Shown here in pieces: positions 6,576 through 10,384 of a stretch of 10,384 nt of DNA (positions are counted from its first letter, which is position 1; each line of letters begins with the position of its first letter). The notes under the pieces were generated by a model. The model ran no database searches. It was not told the origin of the DNA and was given only the letters and a program-made list of their open reading frames with translations. This stretch comes from CAZWES01 sp964632395. Lineage in GTDB: Bacteria; Patescibacteriota; Gracilibacteria; Peribacterales; Peribacteraceae. The translations under genes were made by a program, and so were the position numbers. The stretch lies in NCBI GenBank assembly GCA_964632395.1, contig CAZWES010000030.1:1-10384 (forward strand). The letters run 5' to 3'.

Positions 6576-6718
6576 CGGAGAAAATTTTCAATTTTCAGGG
6601 ATCAATTTTCAAACAATTATCAATTTTCAAGGTTCAAACAGAAGATGTTTGATCAATTGAAAATTGAACCTTGAAAATTGTTTGTAAATTGAAAATTGAT
6701 ACTTGTAAATTTTCTGCG
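6576..6718. repeat. Long nested inverted repeat built from AATTTTCAA units
   Basis: A 143-bp near-palindrome lies between two minus-strand genes. Stems from the outside in: 6576-6587 with 6707-6718 (11 of 12 pairs), 6601-6612 with 6689-6700 (12 of 12), 6621-6635 with 6666-6680 (15 of 15). The tip is CAAACA (6635-6640) against TGTTTG (6646-6651), with a 5-nt loop. The AT-rich unit CAATTTTCAA recurs several times on each arm. It lies just after the stop of the methyltransferase gene (6732), so it could end its transcript, or it may be a MITE-like dispersed element. No transposase is present. Confidence 0.8.
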
Positions 6719-6731
6719 ACCGCATAGTAAG

Positions 6732-7193
6732 TCAACCAACGGCACGTAACCCATACAACGCCACCCCCGCCGCTACCGCCACATTCAACGACTCCTTCTT
6801 CCCAAACATCGGAATCTCCACAACCGCATCACTCGCCTCTAGCAAATCATCACGCACACCGGAAACCTCATTACCGATGATGAGGCACAGCGGATACTTA
6901 ACTTCATATTCACTCAACGTGATACTTTTTTCGGTTTGTTCAAGGCTAACGATGTTCCATCCTTCCTTCTTCAAATCCTCAACAACGTGCATTGGCTCAT
7001 CAACATGTTCCCACTCTACAAACTCTTCTGCCCCAAGTGCGGTCTTTGTGATCTCCTTTCTCGGCGGCCTGCCTGTGTATCCGGTCAGATATAACTTCTC
7101 CACGCCCATTCCGTCGCAAGTACGAAATAGCGAGCCGACATTCCAGAGGGAACGGATGTTGTGGGCGATGAGGCGGATTTGGACATTTTGCAT
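6732..7193 (-). CDS. SpoU/TrmH-family RNA 2'-O-methyltransferase
   Basis: A 153-aa SPOUT-class (trefoil-knot) enzyme that uses S-adenosylmethionine to methylate ribose in tRNA or rRNA. Motif 1 is HNIRSLWNVGSLFRTCD (11-27, with N12 and the catalytic-type R24). Motif 2 is LCLIIGNEVSGV (102-113, with E109). Motif 3 is IPMFGKKESLNVAVAAG (127-143, with the S-L-N SAM-pocket residues 135-137). There is no N-terminal RNA-binding extension, so it is the short, single-domain form, like TrmL in size; the target nucleotide is not determinable. The start sits directly at motif 1, as in family members. It is divergent from the 7211 gene with 17 bp between the two start codons, and the long hairpin follows its stop. 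Confidence 0.92.
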   Translation of the reverse strand: MQNVQIRLIAHNIRSLWNVGSLFRTCDGMGVEKLYLTGYTGRPPRKEITKTALGAEEFVEWEHVDEPMHVVEDLKKEGWNIVSLEQTEKSITLSEYEVKYPLCLIIGNEVSGVRDDLLEASDAVVEIPMFGKKESLNVAVAAGVALYGLRAVG

Positions 7194-7196
7194 TAG

Positions 7197-7202
7197 TTAT
7201 AA
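7197..7202 (+). promoter_or_regulatory. -10-like TTATAA in the 17-bp divergent spacer
   Basis: TTATAA is its own reverse complement and ends 8 nt before ATG 7211, the spacing seen at other starts here. For the opposite gene (start 7193) it is only 3 nt away, so that gene would need an offset -10 (for example TTTTAT at 7204-7199, 5 nt away). No convincing -35 is seen on either side. Confidence 0.35.
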
Positions 7203-7210
7203 AAAGTGAC

Positions 7211-7726
7211 ATGAAAAACTTGCATCTATGGGCAATGCAATTCTATGATCAATTCACTATGTTTCCAACTGACTTACAAGCCGAACGCCCCGATTTACAG
7301 GATGATGAAGCCTCAGAAGCACTCTCAACAGACGAGCGTCTCTTGGTCGAATACTGGAGAAGAGTAAAAGGTCTCGAAAAAACCGTGGATCATGACGAGG
7401 TGGAAAATCATCTGCATGGCATGAGGAGCACGTTCGCAGCCCTTGCGCAGATGGCGTGTGTCATTGCGAAAGAGAAACCAGAGGACTTCAAAAAGCTTGC
7501 AACAATTGTTCAATACAACGGTGCTATGTGGTGGGAATGGTATCTGCGTAACAGCCCAGATGAAATAATGGATATGATGGATAAGCTGGGCAGAGCCTCA
7601 TCAGAGATCGGCCACGGTTTGTATCCCATGGACGACAAAACTCATCCTATCAGTTGGCCAAATCCGCAGGTTGTACCACTGGATCATGATAAAGCAATGG
7701 AGCTCATGCGATCTCAGAATGCATAA
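7211..7726 (+). CDS. Acidic protein of unknown function
   Basis: A 171-aa soluble acidic protein; I do not recognise a family. It is Trp- and Met-rich in the middle (for example NGAMWWEWYLR, 103-113). A helical core about 43-130 carries the His/Asp/Glu-rich stretch HDEVENHLHG (61-70), reminiscent of a metal-site spacing but unproven. The C-terminal part is extended (MDDKTHPISWPNPQ). There is no signal peptide or membrane helix. The start codon follows a -10-like TTATAA by 8 nt and lacks a Shine-Dalgarno. The 3' end overlaps the convergent PurQ-like gene by 23 bp. The reading frame is supported by its length and tight packing between neighbours. Confidence 0.75.
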   Translation: MKNLHLWAMQFYDQFTMFPTDLQAERPDLQDDEASEALSTDERLLVEYWRRVKGLEKTVDHDEVENHLHGMRSTFAALAQMACVIAKEKPEDFKKLATIVQYNGAMWWEWYLRNSPDEIMDMMDKLGRASSEIGHGLYPMDDKTHPISWPNPQVVPLDHDKAMELMRSQNA

Positions 7727-8969
7727 CCTCCAGCGAACTCACATGCGGATTCGCAAAAATTTCTTTTAGCTTTGGATCGATTTGATCGGAGAGGCCGTCA
7801 CACGAATAACAGACTCCCGTTTCACTCCCCGCACCAAGCGCCGCCGCACCAACATCCGGCTCATCTCGCCTGATCAGAGTTTTTGATTTGAGGGGGTTCA
7901 CACTTTTGCTCAAACCCTTTGAATCAGGATCCCATTTATACCACTCCCCTTCTCTCTGGACGAATGCCATTTCTTTATTTGGATTAAACATGGAGATGGT
8001 GCTCAAAATATTCTCAGCTGATTTTTCTGTGGGCGAGAGGTACCTGAACTGCTTCATCTTTAAACCGGAAACAGTCTTTCTTGCTGCCTGCTCCACCGTG
8101 CGCTCTTCGTTATTCACAATAATTGTGTCGATGAAGATTTCGAGGGGTCTTTTTTGTCGTTGCAAGATCGCCGTATCGCCCTTCGACCCCGGGCTGGCCG
8201 TGTCATGCTGAGCGGAGTCCGCCGCAGCGGACGAAGACGAAGCATCTATCCATTTTTTCATCGACAAAAAGTATGGATCGCCGTTTGGCGTCCTCTCCGG
8301 ATGCGGCATTAGTGCAACAACATTGCCAGCAGGATTGCAGATGCCGGCAATCGCTGCAGTTGACCCATTCAATGTCACTTCCGGATCCTCAGAAACTTTT
8401 CCATCCTCATCACAATATCTGAAAGCAATCTGGTCATTTTTCTCAAGCTCTTTGATCAAATCCGTATCTTTCGTGACAAATCTACCCTCCCCATGCGCCA
8501 TTGGAATATGCATTGCACCAGACCAATCGGACGTTGCACATCTCTCACGTGCACATGAGGGAGTGATCCACACCCACTCGTTCAAAAATCCCGGCGCGTT
8601 CCATCCACCATCACTTTTGATAGCATTGCGCGCCATGCACATTTCCAATCCTTCGGAAAGCGGTATCAATCCGCTTTCCACAAGTACCTGACATCCATTG
8701 CAGCTCCCCACTATAATTTTCCCCTTATCCGCTTCCTCATGCAAAAATAAAAACAACGGATCGCGCGCTGCAACCATTCCCGCGCGCCCACGATCTTCGT
8801 AACTAAATCCTGCACCGATAAAGTACCCATCAACATCTTTGAGTTTTTCGTGATCATCATTCCACCTAAAAACAAACGCATCAAATCCACATCGCCAGAA
8901 AGTCCTCAGGTTCTCCGTATCTCCGTTTGTGCCGGGAAAGGAGATGATGGCGATACGAGGCTTATGCAT
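7704..8969 (-). CDS. purQ: PurQ-like glutamine amidotransferase with C-terminal extension
   Basis: A 421-aa protein; stand-alone PurQ is usually about 220-270 aa. Residues 1-241 match the glutaminase subunit of phosphoribosylformylglycinamidine synthase (fourth step of purine synthesis; supplies ammonia to PurL). The N-terminus is RIAIISFPGTN (5-15), the oxyanion/turn region GAGFSYEDRGRAG (52-64), the nucleophile C90 in GSCNG (88-92), then HGEGRF (159-164) and the His/Glu pair H223/E225 in MPHPER (221-226). Residues 242-272 are a Ser/Ala-rich, low-complexity linker encoded by a palindromic repeat (8200-8246). Residues 273-421 form an extension I cannot assign (ERTVEQAARKTVSGLKMKQF at 289-308; cysteines at 387 and 390). 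A PurS-like role is conceivable but not demonstrated. No purL or purS gene is in the window. It uses a TGA stop. An extended -10 lies 6 nt before the ATG. Confidence 0.85.
   Translation of the reverse strand: MHKPRIAIISFPGTNGDTENLRTFWRCGFDAFVFRWNDDHEKLKDVDGYFIGAGFSYEDRGRAGMVAARDPLFLFLHEEADKGKIIVGSCNGCQVLVESGLIPLSEGLEMCMARNAIKSDGGWNAPGFLNEWVWITPSCARERCATSDWSGAMHIPMAHGEGRFVTKDTDLIKELEKNDQIAFRYCDEDGKVSEDPEVTLNGSTAAIAGICNPAGNVVALMPHPERTPNGDPYFLSMKKWIDASSSSAAADSAQHDTASPGSKGDTAILQRQKRPLEIFIDTIIVNNEERTVEQAARKTVSGLKMKQFRYLSPTEKSAENILSTISMFNPNKEMAFVQREGEWYKWDPDSKGLSKSVNPLKSKTLIRRDEPDVGAAALGAGSETGVCYSCDGLSDQIDPKLKEIFANPHVSSLEVMHSEIA
8200..8246. repeat. Dispersed palindromic repeat inside the purQ-like gene
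   Basis: On the plus strand the block opens with GTGTCATGCTGAGCGGAG and closes with CGAAGCATC. This is the TCATGCTGAGCG...CGAAGCATC type of intergenic repeat known from many bacterial genomes. Its centre is a perfect hairpin, GTCCGC (8217-8222)/GCGGAC (8227-8232) with a CGCA loop. It is read in frame as residues 242-257 of the amidotransferase. Confidence 0.65.
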
Positions 8970-8975
8970 GCCATT

Positions 8976-8984
8976 ACCATACCA
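8976..8984 (-). promoter_or_regulatory. Extended -10 of the purQ-like gene
   Basis: The minus strand reads TGGTATGGT (8984-8976), ending 6 nt before ATG 8969. There is no -35 match and no Shine-Dalgarno. The previous minus-strand gene ends at 8997, so this gene has only a 27-bp upstream spacer and could also be transcribed by read-through. Confidence 0.4.
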
Positions 8985-8996
8985 TGAAGATGTAAA

Positions 8997-9617
8997 TCAC
9001 AGAAATTGCTCATCAATTCCAAGATCATAACCCCCAGAATCATCTGGATTATCACCCAAAAGAAACCCGCCTCCTACATCTCTCATAGCATCCTCAATAT
9101 ACCAGCCGTATTGCAATGCCTGCTCATCAGTTAATCCGCATAAACGTCCATCAATCTCCCACTTTGGAATCACTTCCACAACGAAATGCCTTTGATACGA
9201 AAGCAGTGACTGTAATGCAGCGCCAACAAGCAACTTCTTCCATTGTTCTGGTTGTGTAATATCGTATGCTAGTTTTTGACCGCTCGCTTCTTTCCAGCAC
9301 AATTGCATTTCAAGCTCCTCCTCAGCATACCGCAATGCATCACCAATAAGCTCATCGCACTGATCACGAAAAGGCGCTGCCACCTCCCTAGATAAGACCG
9401 GGCCTATATCATGTGGCTTATACAATGCTATCCATCCCTCAAAACGAGCATTACTTGCGATTGCCTTTAATCTATCACTAATAGCAACCAATATTGCCGG
9501 AAACTCCTTCAATCTTTCCTGCTCAATGTCTTCTGCACCAAATACCTCATCTTCGTCACTCTTGTAGTGTACACACGTATCTGCAAGCCTAGTGAAGCTA
9601 GGAATGTTGGGCATCAT
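8997..9617 (-). CDS. Acidic protein of unknown function
   Basis: A 206-aa soluble, strongly acidic protein; no family is recognised. An acidic N-terminal third (residues 20-37 rich in Asp/Glu) is followed by helical stretches (38-58, 77-108). The middle holds the segment ITQPEQWKKLLVGAALQSLL (120-139) and an aromatic/charged strand region HFVVEVIPKWEIDGRLCGL (144-162). The tail is Gly/Asp-rich (GGGFLLGDNPDDSGGYDLG, 182-200). There is no signal peptide or membrane segment. It starts with a double ATG; 9617 is taken as start because TGCTAGACT (extended -10) ends 9 nt before it. It ends in TGA. The region upstream holds a perfect inverted repeat (9639-9682) that overlaps where a -35 would be. 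It is 27 bp upstream of the purQ-like gene on the same strand, so the two may be co-transcribed. Confidence 0.72.
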   Translation of the reverse strand: MMPNIPSFTRLADTCVHYKSDEDEVFGAEDIEQERLKEFPAILVAISDRLKAIASNARFEGWIALYKPHDIGPVLSREVAAPFRDQCDELIGDALRYAEEELEMQLCWKEASGQKLAYDITQPEQWKKLLVGAALQSLLSYQRHFVVEVIPKWEIDGRLCGLTDEQALQYGWYIEDAMRDVGGGFLLGDNPDDSGGYDLGIDEQFL

Positions 9618-9626
9618 TATGGTGGG

Positions 9627-9635
9627 AGTCTAGCA
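9627..9635 (-). promoter_or_regulatory. Extended -10 of the 206-aa protein gene
   Basis: The minus strand reads TGCTAGACT (9635-9627), ending 9 nt before ATG 9617. The near arm of the inverted repeat (9639-9651) begins 3 bp upstream of it, so a protein bound there would cover the promoter. Confidence 0.45.
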
Positions 9636-9638
9636 TTT

Positions 9639-9682
9639 CTTAATATGGTATAAGCATAAAAGTGAGGCCATACCATATTAAG
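9639..9682. repeat. Perfect 13-bp inverted repeat, candidate operator
   Basis: CTTAATATGGTAT (9639-9651) is exactly complementary to ATACCATATTAAG (9670-9682) across an 18-bp loop. It sits between a minus-strand gene (start 9617) and tRNA-Leu (start 9748), and its near arm abuts the -10 of the 9617 gene. There is no T-run next to a GC-rich stem, so an intrinsic terminator is unlikely. Confidence 0.75.
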
Positions 9683-9699
9683 ACTTTGCCACCTGAAAT

Positions 9700-9727
9700 T
9701 TGCTCAGATGCACTAGTTTTTTGATAA
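9700..9727 (+). promoter_or_regulatory. Candidate tRNA-Leu promoter
   Basis: TTGCTC (9700-9705), a 16-bp spacer and TGATAA (9722-9727), about 20 bp before the tRNA 5' end. TAAACT (9725-9730) is an alternative -10 with a 19-bp spacer. The match is moderate. Confidence 0.35.
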
Positions 9728-9747
9728 ACTACAGCCAGATCATTAGT

Positions 9748-9834
9748 GCCGACGTGGCGGAATTGGTAGACGCGCACGCTTCAGGAGCGTGTAGGGGCAA
9801 CCCTGTGAGAGTTCGAGTCTCTCCGTCGGCACCA
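9748..9834 (+). tRNA. tRNA-Leu (anticodon CAG)
   Basis: A class II tRNA of 87 nt with encoded CCA. The acceptor stem GCCGACG pairs with CGTCGGC, with discriminator A. The anticodon stem CACGC/GCGTG encloses loop TTCAGGA, so the anticodon is CAG, which reads CUG leucine codons. The long variable arm and a T arm with TTCGAGT are present. A 7-bp hairpin starts 4 nt after the CCA. Confidence 0.95.
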
Positions 9835-9837
9835 TCC

Positions 9838-9865
9838 GGCTTCGCGGGGATGGATCCACGAAGCC
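9838..9865. repeat. Hairpin directly after tRNA-Leu
   Basis: GGCTTCG (9838-9844) pairs with CGAAGCC (9859-9865) over a 14-nt loop, which can add GGATGGATCC pairing inside. No T-run follows on the plus strand, so it is either a processing or weak termination structure for the tRNA, or part of a repeat. Confidence 0.5.
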
Positions 9866-9916
9866 TATCACAAAAAATGCAGAGATCGAATTGGCGATCC
9901 CGCTACGCCGTGATAG
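9865..9916 (-). terminator. Nested hairpin, possible terminator of the DUF1622 gene
   Basis: CTATCAC (9865-9871) pairs with GTGATAG (9910-9916). Inside, GATCG (9884-9888) pairs with CGATC (9895-9899). Read on the minus strand, just after the stop of the DUF1622 gene at 9920, the inner stem is followed by TCTGCATTTTTT. The T-run is set 6 nt away from the stem, so the terminator call is weak. Confidence 0.35.
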
Positions 9917-9919
9917 TGC

Positions 9920-10324
9920 CTACTTCTTCCTCCCCAAACCCCCCATCCTCAACTTCCTAATCAACCCCTCCTCCTCAAGCTCCTCCCTCACCTCTTTCAC
10001 CTCATGCGCCAAAAACATGGTCAAAGCAGATCTGAGTGCAATGATGATGGCAAGTTTTCCGAGGTGTTCCCATGTTGGCTCTGCAAGAGTTTCTATCACA
10101 TCTTTTGCAATTAAAAATTCAAGACCAAGTGCAAGGTAGTGTCCAAGTTCTATCCTGATATCAGCCAAAAGAATATTTTTTACAATCGGCTTTTTAAGGA
10201 ACAGCCACAAAGCACGGAGTGAGCCGACAAAAATTATCAGCACACCAACACACCCGATAAGAGCACCAATGAATAGGCTGGCATCACGCAGGCCTTCGGT
10301 TGAGGAGAATATGGAGAGGTCCAT
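9920..10324 (-). CDS. DUF1622 family membrane protein
   Basis: A 134-aa inner-membrane protein. Hydrophobic segments lie near residues 17-43, 57-77 and 86-106. The family signature of DUF1622 (PF07784) is visible in the run IRIELGHYLALGLEFLIAKD (56-75), followed by PTWEHLGKLAIIIALRSALT (83-102). A charged cytoplasmic tail follows (EVKEVREELEEEG, then basic RKLRMGGLGRKK). The function of the family is unknown. The ATG at 10324 has TAATAT (10338-10333) ending 8 nt upstream and no Shine-Dalgarno. It converges on tRNA-Leu with an 85-bp hairpin-rich spacer. The family call is confident from motif recall; the molecular role is not. Confidence 0.85.
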   Translation of the reverse strand: MDLSIFSSTEGLRDASLFIGALIGCVGVLIIFVGSLRALWLFLKKPIVKNILLADIRIELGHYLALGLEFLIAKDVIETLAEPTWEHLGKLAIIIALRSALTMFLAHEVKEVREELEEEGLIRKLRMGGLGRKK

Positions 10325-10332
10325 GAATCGTT

Positions 10333-10338
10333 ATATTA
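10333..10338 (-). promoter_or_regulatory. -10 box of the DUF1622 gene
   Basis: The minus strand reads TAATAT (10338-10333), ending 8 nt before ATG 10324 and preceded directly by TG. No -35 match was found within the available 46 bp. Confidence 0.45.
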
Positions 10339-10361
10339 CACCTTTACCCTGCGCTTAGCCC

Positions 10362-10384
10362 AGGAGCGCTACGGAGCGTTAGCG
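10362..10384. repeat. Edge of a GC-rich repeat (cut by window end)
   Basis: The last bases contain GGAGCGCTAC followed by GGAGCGTTAG, two near-identical 10-bp units, and CGCTA...TAGCG pairing. The composition differs from the AT-rich promoter next to it. It looks like the start of an intergenic palindromic repeat, but the window ends here. Confidence 0.35.

Noticed and set aside
6601..6700. CRISPR-like array from repeated CAATTTTCAA
   Set aside because: The units are short, unevenly spaced and arranged as an inverted repeat, without spacers or cas genes.
8323..8691. 122-codon plus-strand frame opposite the purQ-like gene
   Set aside because: It is antisense to the conserved amidotransferase motifs and has no features of its own.
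2757..8999. Alternative genetic code (TGA read as Gly or Trp)
   Set aside because: TGA ends three genes at sensible places and no in-frame TGA interrupts conserved domains.
9700..9960. 86-codon open frame over tRNA-Leu
   Set aside because: It is translated tRNA and hairpin sequence, a common false ORF.

Overview
The window looks like a chromosomal piece of a bacterium with a compact genome, most likely a member of the Candidate Phyla Radiation (Patescibacteria). The evidence is compact genes with short spacers and overlapping convergent ends, a methionyl-tRNA synthetase without its C-terminal tRNA-binding domain, a VirB2/TrbC-like two-helix pilin-type protein, a PRC-barrel protein, a Pur-alpha-like protein and several unrecognised small proteins. 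TGA is used as a stop (the 2491-2757, 7704-8969 and 8997-9617 genes), so the code-25 lineages (Gracilibacteria, Absconditabacteria) are unlikely. A Peribacteria/Peregrinibacteria-type origin is possible but not shown. No plasmid, phage, CRISPR or transposase gene is visible.

Layout. 1-262: an intact tRNA-Pro(TGG) on the minus strand, followed by a broken duplicate of its 5' half that shares its promoter region with a divergent PRC-barrel gene (263-829). 877-3187: metG, a small unknown gene and a Pur-alpha-like nucleic-acid-binding protein, all on the plus strand. 3184-4798: a minus-strand pair of a VirB2/TrbC-like membrane protein followed by an AI-2E/PerM-family transporter, divergent from a tRNA-dihydrouridine synthase (4847-5797). 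5775-7193: a proline-rich coiled-coil protein and a SpoU/TrmH RNA methyltransferase, both minus strand and separated by a 143-bp multi-tier hairpin element. 7211-9617: an unknown 171-aa protein, an extended PurQ-like glutamine amidotransferase and an unknown 206-aa protein. 9639-9834: a perfect 13-bp inverted repeat and tRNA-Leu(CAG). 9838-10384: hairpins, a DUF1622 membrane protein and the edge of a repeat.

Translation is the main theme: two tRNAs, MetRS, a tRNA-dihydrouridine synthase and an RNA 2'-O-methyltransferase. The rest are envelope proteins, one purine-biosynthesis protein and unknowns. They do not form a single pathway operon; most genes seem to have their own promoter.

The most consistent unusual signal is regulatory. 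Most genes lack a Shine-Dalgarno sequence and instead have a -10-like hexamer, often an extended -10 (TGNTANNNT), ending 5-10 bases before the start codon. This suggests largely leaderless or near-leaderless transcripts. Other points of interest are the broken tRNA-Pro copy, the long AATTTTCAA hairpin, a dispersed palindromic repeat read in frame inside the PurQ-like gene, and the PurQ C-terminal extension. I found no clearly new multi-gene system.
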